A stretch of DNA of 64,000 bases from Dipteris shenzhenensis (GCA_047967505.1 CM106538.1), one strand, 5' to 3'. Positions 22,635 to 36,710 are shown, counted from the first letter of the stretch. Program-made: numbers and translations. The notes: generated by a model not told the origin, from the sequence alone.

Positions 22635-22815
22635 ATCTTTGATTCTTAAATTTTGGCTAAGTCTTAACCCATGGCTCTGAGACCTTCCATCTCCTCCTTT
22701 CATTCCATTAACCTTCCATCTCCTCCTTCCTCCTGAAGGTGACCTTCCATCTTCTCCATTCCATTGACCTTCTATCTCCTCCTTGCCCGTAAAGCTGCCT
22801 CTTGTCTTTCCACCT
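22635..22815. repeat. Degenerate tandem repeat, GACCTTCCATCTCCTCC unit
   Basis: Four to five imperfect copies of GACCTTCCATCTCCTCCTT occur with variable spacers of about 35-45 bp. The open minus-strand frame across it is repeat-driven. Confidence 0.7.
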
Positions 22816-22856
22816 CCTCCCCCCTCCAAGCCTCCATCCAAGAGCTCCTTCTTTGT

Positions 22857-22970
22857 GACACGTGGCAGGCTCTTCTCCTCTAAGTTGCCACGTGTCCTCT
22901 CCTCTTTTTTTTGGTGTCCATGGTTAATAGGTTAAAGATTCTATATAAGCATTATGTTGCCACGTGAATG
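22857..22970 (+). promoter_or_regulatory. G-box cluster with a TATA-like box upstream of SAE2
   Basis: Three CACGTG G-boxes lie in about 110 bp: CACGTGGC at 22859-22866, GCCACGTGTC at 22887-22896 and CACGTG at 22961-22966. CTATATAAGC at 22941-22950 is a good TATA box. G-boxes are known sites for plant bZIP and bHLH factors. The cluster lies 840-950 bp before the SAE2 start codon. It could be a distal SAE2 promoter or the promoter of a lost element; the sequence does not decide. Confidence 0.45.
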
Positions 22971-23807
22971 CTTCCTATTGGAAGATCCAATGCTCACAAT
23001 GTCTAACCAAATAATGGGTACTCTTTTTCTATCTAGCCATAAGGAGCCAAGAATGTGTTGCAACATGGGATGAAATCATTCTCTTGCTAATTAAAAAGTG
23101 CATGGAGCATTTGTGACTAAGCCGTTGTATGCCCACCCACTTGCCATTATTTTCAGGCTATAAGGAATAATGATTCCATGACATACACCTACAATCAGAC
23201 TATTAAGGACCATCTCCAAAGAAAGGCATGCACCGTGAACCACAGAAAACTATTTTTGAAAGATGACAAAGGTGTGATTTCTCATAGAGTCTTATCCATG
23301 AATATGGTTTATTCTCTCAATTCTAGCCATCATGAGCATAAAAGTTTGTCATTGTGATGCAATCAATATCAACTTAGGAATTTAGGTCGTTACTAAGGGC
23401 ACCTTTTTGGGCTGGGAGCATGAAAGATCACAAGTTGCAAATTACAAATATTCTCAATTCTAGCGATCATAATCATAAAAGCTTGGAAGTGATAATTGAT
23501 TGTGATGGAATGGATATCAACTTGGCTATTCATGTGAATAGATTTGTTCTAACCTCACAAGTAAAGAATCACAAATTATGTTGGAGTAGCTGTGCTTAGA
23601 CATGAGAAGTACTCAAATCTACTAACCTTGCCGTGCAGCTTCCAAATGATGAGGTAGATGACGTGAGATGCAAGTTAGGGCAAAAACAATCAGTGGTAAG
23701 GTTATTCCAATTCCAAATTGCATGGAAGAGCAAAAAGGTTGAATGGAGTAAAAGGAAAAGCTCATCAGTGAGTTGTTTGTCTGCTGCTCAGCTCCGCAGC
23801 TTCGATC
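22971..23807 (+). promoter_or_regulatory. Upstream region and presumed 5' UTR of SAE2
   Basis: No other gene is seen. A diverged direct repeat, CTCAATTCTAGCCATCAT-like, occurs near 23315 and 23452. The 50 bp before the ATG (CTGCTGCTCAGCTCCGCAGC) is GC-richer, as expected for a leader. The transcription start cannot be placed. Confidence 0.4.
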
Positions 23808-23840
23808 ATGGCTTCAGCAGAGCAGCTTGCTGCAATCGAG
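23808..23840 (+). CDS. SAE2: SAE2 exon 1
   Basis: ATG plus ten codons ([11 protein letters not shown]), followed by the donor GTACAT. The ATG context ATCATGGCT has G at +4. An upstream in-frame extension is not supported by the family, whose proteins start about ten residues before the glycine loop. Intron 1 is 89 bp and ends TGAGCAG. Confidence 0.85.
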
Positions 23841-26800
23841 GTACATCCTCCACAATTCAATTTTGTTACTCGAACTTGGAGTTGGTCTCTTCTCGCAGCT
23901 CACTCTCTTTACCTTTCTTTGCTGAGCAGAAGGCGAAGATCCTTATGGTTGGCGCCGGTGGCATTGGCTGCGAATTGCTCAAGACCTTGGCTCTATCTGG
24001 ATTCAAGGACATCCACGTGGTGCGTCTTTGAATTGAGATTAGGAAGAAGTTGCGAGACAGAAAGGGGTCTGGCTTCCAATCCTTATAGTTGCCAAAGAAA
24101 TTGTAGCTCCAAGAAGCCCCCCCGGATCGCTGTGTTCTCCATGGTTCCTTAGTAGTGCCGTTGCCACCCACGACGTATTGTCCAGGAAATATGATCTCTA
24201 CCTGAATCCTTAGGGATAATTTTTCTACGCTTTCTCATTCCGAATTTAAGCAGTCGACGTCTCTTTTTAGTCATGTTTCGGAAGTGTGAATTAGCGAGGT
24301 TCCGGAAAAGATGGTCCTTGTCGTAGCGGGTTCTACTCCGTTATGAAGGAGCAAACGGTACTGTTTAAGGTGTCGTAAGGACGCTTGTTTCTCAGGGAAA
24401 TGCGGCCGCGTATTGTTCAAGTGATGTAGAGAAGGCTGGGTTTTTGTTGGACAAGCAGGGATAGAACTTGATACGAGCCGGTTCGGGCGAAAAGAGTGTC
24501 ACGCAAAGAAATGACAAACGTGGATATTTACCATACCGAGGAGAGAAAGCACAACTTAAAGGTGTTTGGAGTTACAAAAGGGAGCATTGCCAAAGCAGCT
24601 TATAACTACAACATCCACAAGAAGAGCAGGATTTTGATTATAGGAGTGAGGTTTATAAGGAACGTGCACGCAGAAATACCATATTATGATTGCGTTCATC
24701 GTACTTGTGAAGCAATACCTGTGAAACTGCAGCAGGAAACGCGAGCAGAAAACTGAGAGCAGAGCAAGCGAACTGAAACACCAAGGTGGAGACAGATGTA
24801 AGGTGCAGGGAAAACTTTGCATCGATTGCTGTGAAAACCTCCACAATTGGTACACTCAGGACTGGAACTGCACCACTGGATGACTGAGTTCCTAGGCAGA
24901 TCTGCACCTCAGGAAGCTCGAGAGTAGGGCTGAAGACACTGTTGGACAATACAGTGGACAAGGGCTGTATGCCCTATTTATACTGTGGGGGTAAGGGCTG
25001 CAGACAGCTGACCCAGTCGCGTGGTGGGTCTGCTGGACCCTACCCAGGTCAGGTCGGGTCAGGTCACAATGCTGGCCTGTTTAGCCCCAGCAGCCGGTGC
25101 AAGACCAGCCTGGAGTCCCTAACCAGCCATCTAACCTGCCCCTAATCCTGTCTAGTGCCCTTGTAGACTGCCCCCAAACTAACTAAGTCAACTACTCCTT
25201 TCCAGGGCGGTCACACCCCCATAGAAGCCCTCACTAATGCTAACAATACCTTGTATACGATCCTTACATATGGACTTTGAAGTAGTATTCATGTCTCAGG
25301 TGTCATGGTCTAAAATATTGTAAGGCTTTTAAAAAATAAACTGAAAAGCTGAATGCTGTTGGCAACGTAGTTGCAAACATACTCGTTTGCATGCTGAGGC
25401 AAACGTTTGTAAAAAATGAGGTTGCAAATCTTTAATTTTTTGGAACTTGCAAATTTGGGCCTTTTTGTCAAAACCCCTAAAAAATTTCTGATGTATTTCT
25501 GGTGTTATATCTAGGAAAACCAGCAGCTTGCAGGTATTACAACAGGAAAATAGCAGGTAGTTAGGAAAACAGCATGTAATCCATATGTCAGGGGAAGACA
25601 CACATATTTTATAGGGTCTACGTTTGTTTGTTTCAACCTCCCTTCTGATGCAAGCGTTTGGTTGGCAATAGGCATTTATAGTCTACCTAAAAGCACAGCA
25701 AGATCTTGTACTGTCCCACACCCCGATCAAGCAAAGTGAACATGGTACTTGATTGATGATGTGCAAGGCTTTAATGTCTCTCTTTAACGTGTAACCTATC
25801 AGGCTTATGTGTCTTTGTACTTTAACTAGAATATATAAATTTGAGCTGCATAATTTTGCCTCGACAACTAGCTACATAGACTCTTTGATTAGTATGGGCA
25901 GCAATAGGCAGTAGTTAGACTTATAGACTAGTCACGATTTGTTATGTTAGCCTTTTGAAGTTGCTACCTACTCAGCTTGAACTCCGAGTCTGCCTATCAA
26001 TCATGGCAACCAAGTGACCCTCAATCAGGCCAACCAAGTTGGCCTGGCTAGGGGCCCATTAACTTGGTCGGCTGCACATGTATTGGCTTTCTACGGCTGT
26101 ATATCTTAAACTTAACAGTTTGGAAAGCCTAAGTTTATCATTTGAGGAGATAGGACAGTTGGACTGAAGTCCAGGCCCCCTAAGGAGGTTTGTCAAAGTA
26201 ATGGGTAGCTTTGAATAATCCCTCATGGATTTCCTAAGGAAGGTAGTGAATCCTAGGAACGCGCGAAGTTGCCTGAGGAACAGTCCAGGCCCCCTAAGGA
26301 GGTTTGTCAAAGTGATGGGTAGCTTCGAATAATCCCTCACGAACTTCCTAAGGAAGGTAGTGAATCCGAGGAACGCACGAAGTTGCCTGAGGAACAAGCC
26401 AATCCAATACCCTTTTGGATCCTCTCATGGTCAATGCTCATGTCCTCTCAGAAAATTTTATGTCCAAGGTACAAGAGTTCTTTGTGGAAGATCTTACTCA
26501 CACGATGCAGAGATGCTTGACATGCTCGTAAAGTGAGTGGCTGTATACCATAATGTCGTGTAAGAATACCACTGCAAATTTCCTCAGATATCATGAAAGA
26601 TACTGCTTGAGATTGATGAGGAGCAAGAAGGTAGAGCTGTAGCTGATTTGCTAGGAAGAAAGTGGGCTGAGAGAGCAATCATTTGGAACCAAGATGAGGC
26701 GCATTGCTCAAATATAGACCAACTTATGGGCATGGGACGATTGCTGAAATAAAGGCTGGATTGGGCTGAGCAAAGTGTGCAAAAAAGTGATGCCATGTGT

Positions 26801-29800
26801 GGGCTGCATGTGGATGTAGGTGGCATGAAAACGGTATGGCATGCAAGCCACAACTTTCCCCTCCTTTTAGAACTTTCCCAAAAGGGTTGGTGTCCTCGAA
26901 AAGTACTTTTAGAGAGTAGCTTTCTAACTCAAACTTTGCTTTGCGAAAATAAGCTTAATTTTGCTTTTCGCAAAGTAAAGTAAACTTTGCTTTGCGAAAA
27001 GTAAAGGAAATAACTTTTAGTTCTAAAGATATACTTTTTTCGAAAGTATACCCACATGCACGCATGTGGACACTTGTCCATTCTAGAACTCATGTGGAAG
27101 TCCAACTTTAGTTTGCATGTCTTTCCACACACGGTGCTTGTTTGGCACACAACTAAAGTGAAAAGTGGAGACTTTTAGCAGTTTCCACTGCTAGAGTTAC
27201 TTTCGAAGGCATGAAAGCCTAGAAAGTAAGTGTATTGAAATACACATGCACTGGTACTTTTCCAAAAAAGTAGGACTGTCCTCTATTCTAACTTTACGTT
27301 CTGATCAGAAAGTAAACCTGCATGCAGCCTCCAAAGAACCACAAACAGCCTTGAAGCATCTGGGCCACAAAGCAAGCTGCTTTGTAGCACTTATCCAGCC
27401 CACAAGCAGCCCTCGAACAGATCTACGACTGTTCCAGGCTGCTCCAGACCTCCAAAATGAGTCGCAACCAGTCATGTAAATGTGAGAAGTGCAGTGGAAA
27501 TGAACAGAAATGGAAAGAGAGAGCATACCTCTCACACACCACATTGAGAGAGAGAAAGGAACAGGAGAGAACTGCAAGTGATCTCTGGCAAAAGCCCCGC
27601 TACACCTTGAGGAAATCTCTGCACAACAGGCTGCTCTAGACCTGAACACAACCGCTCAACAACCGCCACAAGGAGCTGCTCACTGGTGTGGAAGAACTGC
27701 TCCATAACCTGCACTAGAAGATGCACAAATGGGGCTGGAAGGACTGATGCACACACGGGGCTGAAGTACTGCTCCAGCAAGTGATAAAATGAGGGCTGAG
27801 GGGGGGCCAATAAATAGCCCCCTAGCCCCTCCCTAGTCGGTACAGCAGGCTGGTGGACCAGCCTGCATACCCTACAAGGGCCGACCAGGCTCCCCAGCCT
27901 GCATACCCTACAAGGGCTGACCAGGCTGCTACTCCCCTATATAAGGGGCTTACCCCCTCCAGCATACAAAGGGGCTGCCTATAGCCGACCTTGCCTGGAG
28001 ATAGGGTCGACCCACCACCGTATAAGAGGGGCTGCTGGGGCCTAGTCTCCTGCCCCAAACACCTGCCAGCCTAAGTAGATCTACCCTCACTGGGGCGGGC
28101 ACACCCACAAGAAAAGACCTCTCTCTACCTACCCTAGCCTCACACTGGGCGGGCACACCCACAAACAATGGCCCTCTCTCACGAAGGTGACATAAGGAGA
28201 CGTTGACCTCCAACACCTCCTCTCAGCTCCTAGATGGAACAGAGTTGCCAAGGAGCTGGGTGTGCCGCTGAAACAATTGGAGGAATCCATCGTGTGATAC
28301 TTCATCGCTGAAGACCACCACCACAGGTACTGTCGAAGAAGCCCCCTCTTGGCGTGGACCGCCTCAACACGATCATTGGAAACCTGGAACTGTTGCTTCC
28401 AGGCCACAGGTGCTAGGTACACTCCTCTGGTCTGGTACTGGTACAATGGGTCATCTGGTACAACAATCCAAGTGCTGATATTGGTACATCACTCCATCAG
28501 AAGGTATCCGAACAATAATACAACTGATACTGCCACCGATGGAAGGTCTTCTTCCGTGCATGGGCACCTATATCTCAGAGCTAGATAGCCCCCTCTTCTC
28601 AAGTCTAAACTGTTACACTGTCACCAGATCTGTGAAGATCCACGCTTTTCGAAAATGCAAATGTGTGCAATGCATGCAGAATTTGAATGCCGATTGGCCC
28701 TCCAATGGGGAAGAGCGCCCTTGTGAGAGTACTTGTTTCTTTTTTCAACCTACATGCAAGGTGGGAGAGAGATGACGGATGAATGCAATGTGGTAGAAAG
28801 AATGCTACGTGAGATTCACAATGAAAGGGTGATACCCTTTCATTAATGTCCCTTGAGATCACTCAAGTTCCATCTTCCCATTTACACCTACCCTTAGCCT
28901 ATGACCCATGCACCTACCATTCAATGCACTCTAATGCACCCTTTCCCTTTCCTATTGCCCCTAGGACCTAGACACGTGTGTGCACATCTTTATTAATAAT
29001 CATTGGCCAATGTTACATAGTTTTGGCGGTACTATTTACACCGCTTGATCTATCATAAATACAAACATATAACCGCACCATCAAATTGGCGCCTAACAAT
29101 AATAAAGTTCTAATGACTATTAATTAACTAAATAATCATTTCTCTTGTCATGACACTCCCTCCTGCTTGAATGAGCAGAAGTCCTCTTCTGGATTATTGC
29201 TTGTCTCTTCCTCTTATGTGCACTTTCTCTTGTTACTTCTGCCATTGCATCGCCTCTTTGTAATCTGCGAGTATCTGTGGAAAATCTGTAAAGAACTCTT
29301 CTTCCATCCATTGTGCATCACTAGCTGGCTGGTTTTTAAACTTCAGTAAATACATATATCTCTTCTTTCCACGAGTACTCTTCTCTTTATGGTATACGAT
29401 CTGTTCCGGAGTAAGAACTTCAGTCCCATCTTCAAGTTCAGGTTCTTCTTGCTGCTGAGTATCCAAAAACGCAGAAGTATCGCCACGGTATCTCTTCAAA
29501 TTGCTCACATGAAAGATGTTCTTCATACGCCAGTGGGCTGGTAACTTCAGCTCATACGCTCTGGATCCTTCTTCTGGATATAAAGCTGCTGAAATCTGAA
29601 ATGGACCATAAAACTTCGGTGCTAGCTTGACATGTTTGGTACTTCCTCTCACTGACTTGATTCTTCTTTTATCAATCTTCAATAAAACCCAATCATCCTC
29701 CTTGTAATAAACTTCTTTTCTTTTTTTATTGGCTGCCTTGGATTGTTGAACCTGGGCCTTCTTAATATGTTCTTTTACCTGCTCAATAACCTGTGACATA

Positions 29801-32800
29801 TCCTCAGCAAACTGGTCAGCAGCAAAAATTCGCTCCCCCAAGTGTGTTATTGGAGTGGGTAAACATTGCCCATAGATGATTTCAAATGGGGCTTTCTTGG
29901 TGGAAGTATGTACAGTGTTATTATAAGCAAACTCTAACATGGGTAAGAACTCTGGCCACCTTCTAGGTTGGTCATGGACATAAGCTCGAAGTAAAGTAAT
30001 TATGGTTTGATTGGCATTCTCACTTTGTCCATCTCCTTGAGGATGGAAGGCTGTAGTAAATTTCAGTTTGGTTCCGAGATTCTCTAATAGAGCTGTCCAA
30101 AAGTTGCTAATGAAACGGCCATCATTATCGGATACAATGGATTTTGGAAACCCATGTAACCTGAAGATTTCCCTAATGAATAACTTTGCTGTTTCAGGAG
30201 CAGACAACTCTTTTTTACAGGGAATAAAATGAGCTTGTTTACTCAGCCTATCTATAACAGTGAAAATCTGCTTAAACTGACCAACCTTGGGGAAACCAGA
30301 CACAAAATCCATTGTAATGTGTTCCCACCTTTCCGAAGGAATAGGCAAAGGCTGCAAAAGACCAGCAGTCTTACTTGTGTCAGATTTAATGCGCTGACAT
30401 ACGTCACATTGTTGAACAAAGGTCGAAACTTCTTTGCGAAGTTTAGGCCAATGGAAGTATCTCTCAATATTGTCAATGGTTCCTCTAATACCTCTATGTC
30501 CAGAATATGGACTCGCATGTAACTCACTCATGACTAGATACCGAAATGTTTTGGGTACACATATGGCACGTCCCAAAAATAAGTATCCATCCACGATGGA
30601 ATAAGCCTCTAAATCCCCAACCTCATTACGTTGAATCTTCCCATAAATGTCAGCGAAGTCCTCATCTAAAGGATAAGCTTCAACCATTGCTCCTAATGAT
30701 TTCTCCTTAATCACAGAAACGTGATTAACTTGGGGCCGTCTACTCAAAGCATCAGCTACTAAATTCTCCTTTCCCGGCTGATATTCGATATTTGGTTGCC
30801 CAAAGGATTGAATATATTCAGCCCATTTGATTTGTCTTGAAGAGACAATGGGTTGAGAGAACAAGTGCTTGATACTTTGATGGTCAGTCTTAATCTTGAA
30901 AGCAGAACCATATAAATAATGCTTCCATAACTTTAGAGCATGAATGATTGCCAATAACTCCTTCTCATACGTGATATATTTCAATTCAGCCCCTTGAAGT
31001 TTTCTACTCTCATAAGCAATGGGATGCCCTCCTTGCATCAACACTGCCCCAATCGAGGTACCACTAGCATCCGTACATACAACAAAGAACTCTTTGTCCA
31101 TGTCCGGAAGTGTTAACACTGGTGCAGTCACTAATGTTCTCTTAAGCTCCTCAAAAGCTACTCATACAAGGAATGCTTCTTCAACAAATCTGTTAGTGGG
31201 GAAGCAAGACGTGCAAAATTCTTAATGAATCTGCGATAATAACTACACATCCCTAGGAAGGATCTCAGCTCATGTAAGTTTTTGGGTATTGGCCATTCAA
31301 TTATGGCCTTGACCTTTTTAGGGTCAACCCGAATTCCCTCGGCAGACACAATGTGTCCCAAATACTCTATTTCTGTCTTGAAGAACTCACTCTTCTTGAT
31401 ATTTAGGAACAATTGATCCTTCCTTAGGAGCTCCATCACCTTAGCAAGGTGATCCTTATGCTCTTCCTCATTCTGGCTGAACACTAAAATGTCATCAAAA
31501 AAGACTATGACAAATTTTCCCAAGTAGGGTCGCAAAACCCTTCTCATCAGCCTACTAAAAGTGGCTGGAGCATTAGTTAGGCCAAAAGGCATGACCAAAA
31601 ACTCATAATGTCCAGTGAGAGTGCGAAAAGCTGTCTTATGTTCATGCCCAGCTTTCATACGAAGTTGATGATAACCAGATTTCAAATCCAATTTGCTAAA
31701 AACTTTTGCACCTTTAAGCATATCCAATAAATCATCCACTCTTGGAATCGGATACCGGTTCTTAATCGTAAGTTTATTCAAAGCACGGTAATCTATACAC
31801 ATACGATATGATTCATCCTTCTTCTTAACTAATAATACAGGTGCTCCAAATGGAGAACTGCTTGGTCGAATCAGGCCTTTTTGCAACAGATCTTCAATTT
31901 GTTTTTCTACCTCCTCCATTTCTATCCTGTTCATCCTATATGGGGCTCTACATGGAGGGGAAGCTCCTGGCTCTAAGTCTATGGCATGATCATCTTCTCT
32001 CTCCATGGGCAATTCGAATGAGTCATCTCTTGAAAATCGATCCTCATAAGCTCTAAGGAACTCATTTCTCTTCCAATCTTCTTTTGAGATATGAAGATCT
32101 CGTGAATCCCGTATATACACAAGATTACAATCTACCCCTCTTTTTACCAATCTTTTGGCTTGGGTAGGAGTAATCAATGGAATTGTATACACGTCCCGAT
32201 CCCCTACGATCCTTATGTTTTCATCCTTATGTACAAAGCAACAATGATGAGTATGAGGATGAATAGCAGGGTTAAAATCATACCGCCATGGTTTACCTAG
32301 TATCATGTCAACGTCTTGTAAAGGGGCTACTAGAAAATCCCTTCGATCTCTATATTTTTGTATACGAAAAGGAATATTTCGTACTATGGATGTGTCTTCT
32401 TCATTGTGTCCCCTAAAAGCTCCTGAAAGCGACATGTTTTTTATAGGTTCTGGTTTAAGATGGAGTAATTTTGCCAATCTATCACTTACTAAGTCATAAT
32501 TACATCCATCATCTAGGAGAACCACTATTCTCTGTCCATTCACGAATCCATACACCTTAAAAAGATCATGAGGCCCAAAGGTATTGGCTGAATGGACAGC
32601 ATTCACTATTGGCTCAATAGTCACAGTAAATTTCGAGGGTGACAAGGTAGAAGCCTCACCCTCCTGCTTGGATGCCTTGGCTTTCCCTTTTACTGAATTC
32701 GTCTTGGCAATCTTAGCCAAGAGAACGGGACACTTATGCCATACGTGCCCTGGCTTATGTTTCTTACAACCGAAACATTTTCCTTCCTTAATTAACTGCC

Positions 32801-34285
32801 TCTTCTCTTCGTCAGTCATAGAAGGAAATGGCACCCATCCAGGACGTGATTGGCTATTCACATTCCTTACAAGAGCTTTACCCTTCCCTTTATTATTCTT
32901 AAACCGGTTTGGTTTCCTAAAAGTGGGTATATTATTGGTCTTAGATGATGACCCATACTCCTTATTGAAGGGTTTACGAGGATTCAATTTTCTCTCTGCT
33001 ATTTCAGCCAGCTTAGTGAGGTCCTTAAGCGTGGTCGGGTTAAACATTTCAACCTCGTACCTTACTTTTGGGCTTAAAGCTGCTAAATACTTCTTTCTCC
33101 TATCTTCCTCGCTCTTTTCGGGTAACTCTAGAGAGAGTTTCCAAAATCTGGCTGTAAAATCTGCATTACTCTCATTATCGAACTGCCTAAACCTCTCCCA
33201 ACGAAAGGTTAGGTTCTCTTCATGCCTCGGTGGCATGAAAGTGGTTTTTAGTTGCTCCACAAATTTAGCCCATTCATGAATAGGCTCTTTTCCTGTTTGT
33301 GACAAGGACCACCACATTAGAGCATCCTTCTGCAGATGCAATGTGGCAAGAGCAAGCTTCTCTTGCTCGGTCTTGTCTTGATGGGCAAAGTATAGCTCAA
33401 AATGACGAATCCAATTGAGGATTTTGTCAGCCTCCCTTGCCCCATCATATTTGGGGAACTCAATTCTCTCTCGCGGTTGGAATTTGGACCTCTTAGAAGG
33501 GTTACTCAACTCTTCATCCCCGAAGTTTAAAGTCCTCTTAGTCCCTAATCTTGTCATAATGGACTGCTCAATCATATTGCTAAGCTGGAAAACCAGCTTA
33601 TCAACAGGAGTCTCCTCTCTTCCTCTTGCACTTGGATTAGAATCCATGTGTATTGGGTTTTGAGTTAAAGGCGTGAACTCATCACCTTGTTCTTGGCTGG
33701 TCTCATTTCTTCTTTCATTACGAAAGGAGAACTCCCTATCAGTAGGTTCTTGAAGGAGAGACTGCTGTAAATCTATTTGTGGGTTATCATACTCAAGATG
33801 TGTATAACTCTCACCTAATCCATCCTCTTCAAGAGGGGGTGAAGGTGTTCTTTCTCTCTCTCCTTGGGGTAATGGAGGAAAAGGAATAAGTTCATTGTTA
33901 TATGTCCCTTCCCCTTCCATTCTTTCCTTTTATTAATACAAGAGAGAAAATGTCTTGCTGTAATTTCAAAAAAGAAGGTTTATTTTACAGCAAACTTCAA
34001 GTGTTGTAGAGGTGGTGGTACTTATCCGACTCCCGCTTCGTTTGTGTTGAGAAAACACTTAAAATGACCTCCTTTCCCTTCTCTTTGAAGCTTTTCTTCT
34101 TGTATTTCTGCTGTAAACTGGTACGCTCCGTTTGGGCTACTTGTTTTGAGCGGATTAGAGCTCTAGATACCGTTATAGGGGTTACTTGATAGGTGGATCA
34201 CTCCCTTAAAATCTTATTCCGATCCGACTTCCGGTTGGGTAGAACGGGAATCCCTTTTTCTCACGGTTTAAGGGTACATTCACAT

Positions 34286-34320
<35 letters not shown>

Positions 34321-36657
34321 AAACAGAACACCCCGTTCGCCGTTCGCCGTTGAAGGCCAAAATTTTCAGAAAAACCCCCTTGTCTCAGAACCTCGAGATC
34401 GGTCGATCGTGATCCTTTTCCGCCAACCTCTCTTGCGACTTCCGTCGTTCACAACTGTCGCCCTCTTCTCGTCCCGCTCGTGGATCGTCGCCGCTCTGAT
34501 ACCAAATGTGAAGATCCACGCTTTTCGAAAATGCAAATGTGTGCAATGCATGCAGAATTTGAATGCCGATTGGCCCTCCAATGGGGAAGAGCGCCCTCGT
34601 GAGAGTACTTGTTTCTTTTTTCAACCTACATGCAAGGTGGGAGAGAGATGACGGATGAATGCAATGTGGTAGAAAGAATGCTACGTGAGATTCACAATGA
34701 AAGGGTGATACCCTTTCATTAATGTCCCTTGAGATCACTCAAGTTCCATCTTCCCATTTACACCTACCCTTAGCCTATGACCCATGCACCTACCATTCAA
34801 TGCACTCTAATGCACCCTTTCCCTTTCCTATTGCCCCTAGGACCTAGACACGTGTGTGCACATCTTTATTAATAATCATTGGCCAATGTTACATAGTTTT
34901 GGCGGTACTATTTACACCGCTTGATCTATCATAAATACAAACATATAACCGCACCATCAAATTGGCGCCTAACAATAATAAAGTTCTAATGACTATTAAT
35001 TAACTAAATAATCATTTCTCTTGTCATGACAAGATCAATGAACTTTAGTGCTCCAACGACAACGGGCATAGAACAACTCACAAGGATCAATCAACTGTGT
35101 CTGGATTTCCGCATTGGCAATCTGCTGACCCATCCGGATCTCCAGCAGCTCATCAGACAATAGCTGTAGCAGAACACTTTTGAGATCCCCTCTGGATCTG
35201 CTGGGTCGTAATGTCCAAACAAAATACATATTGGTAACATACTGCCACCTGAGTTAGCGGGAAGAACTCCTCGTGGCTCGAGGTCCTTCCTGAAAGCTTG
35301 CCTTGATCAATGACTACCTTTCCCTTTCACCTGATTGGCAGGTTTAGCTGCCACAATCAAGCAAGCAATCCTCCATCTGGATCCGGAAAGCCGGCTGGCA
35401 GCACCTGCCTCGTGCTACTAGAAGGTTGGAGTATATATTGTCGTGGCGGTAACATTGGCCAACTGCTTACTGGGCCCCTCATCGTTCTTTGGGGACATTG
35501 CCGCCAATAATAGCCTTTCTAGCCACATCGGTTACATGTACGGGATGCCTTGAGTACTTCTTGTTCCTCAGCTGTCAATTGCTTTCTGCCTTTCTGCTCA
35601 GTTGCCAAAGCCTCAGGCTGACTCTCATAGGTACGAGCTACAAAGTGCTCCTCTTGTTCAAGCACCATCGGGACCAATTCCTACTAGGTCAACTCATTCA
35701 TCTGCTACTTGTGATCAAGGACGAATAGAAGGCCCCATACTGAGAGGATAACTGGGACAGTAGAGTTATGGCCATGTCCTCGGACGAAATCTGCTTCCCC
35801 GGCTCGAGGATCTCCTGTTGAGCTTCGTGTAACTTGTTGATTTGGTCCCGCATCGATGTAGACTTCTTGGAATCCAACAACCGCATCTGGACTTCCAGGG
35901 AAACCCTCTTCATGGGAGAGGTTCGAATATACTAGGATGCCAAATGCTCCCATAAACTCTTGGCCACTGTCGTGTGCTTAACATGATTAATCCCCTGAGG
36001 AGTATAGTTAAGAAAAATGAAGATCTTACCCTTGCATTCACACGGTCCCAGAGCTGAGATAGGGTCTCGGCCTCCTTCTGCTCTAGGATGCCAAGATTGG
36101 ACGCAAGGGGATAATCAATATGAAATCTCCAGATTGTACGACTGTAACGCAGACTCCATCATCACCTGCCAGACTCCGTAATTGAGCCCATCCAACTGAC
36201 GGTCAACCGGCAAGACTGGACAGCTGACGGTCAACTGGAAAGACTGGAATTTTGGTCTTGTTCTCTGCCATCTCGGACAAAGTTGCCATGTCGGAGTGAA
36301 GAGGAAGCTGAACTGAAAGAGAAGGTGGATGGGATAGAAGGGAACATAGGGTTGAAGAAAGGAGAGGGTTGGAGAAGAGGATGAAGGCCCAATGTGCCTT
36401 CACTCCTCGCTATTTGTCCCTTGGGAACACCTTCTGTCTGATCTGAAAACACCCTTCAAAGTCACCCCTTGCTGGGCAACCGAATAGTCCACTCCCCACA
36501 CATGCTCTTCCTCAAAGGCACCCCCTAAATCTCCTTTCTGTGTGCTGGCTCAACACTCCCTCCGCTCCTCGGGTCTCAAGCCAATTGTGGCTTTAATACC
36601 ATGTGAGAAGTGCAGCAGAAATGAACAGGAATGGAGAGCACACCTCACACACTCCAC

Positions 36658-36710
<53 letters not shown>

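Larger units (their letters stand above)
28631..35031 (-). mobile_element. Young Ty3/gypsy LTR retrotransposon, 6401 bp, TSD AGATC
   Basis: Two 525 bp LTRs (28631-29155 and 34507-35031) differ by one visible substitution (C/T in CGCCCT(C/T)GTGAG). AGATC flanks both sides (28626-28630 and 35032-35036). The primer site is TGGTATCAGAGC after a 2 nt spacer. A purine tract AGCAGGAGGGAG adjoins the 3' LTR. The interior encodes Gag-PR-RT and RNase H-integrase, split by a frame disruption near 31150. It is nested inside the copia-like element and antisense in SAE2 intron 2. Confidence 0.97.

Noticed and set aside
23633-24031. Open frame of 132 codons overlapping SAE2 exon 2
   Set aside because: It reads through intron 1. 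Only its last 30 codons are the real exon; the spliced model starting at 23808 fits the family.
24496-24756. Open frame of 86 codons in SAE2 intron 2
   Set aside because: It has no recognisable domain, ends inside the solo LTR and shows no splice relation to SAE2.
34193-34651. Open frame with a poly-Gly stretch
   Set aside because: Created by the 33 G run and LTR sequence, on the opposite strand to the gypsy gene.
36660-36707. (GA)n run as a separate regulatory element
   Set aside because: It is an expanded microsatellite inside a truncated LTR; the other LTR has a short version at the same place.
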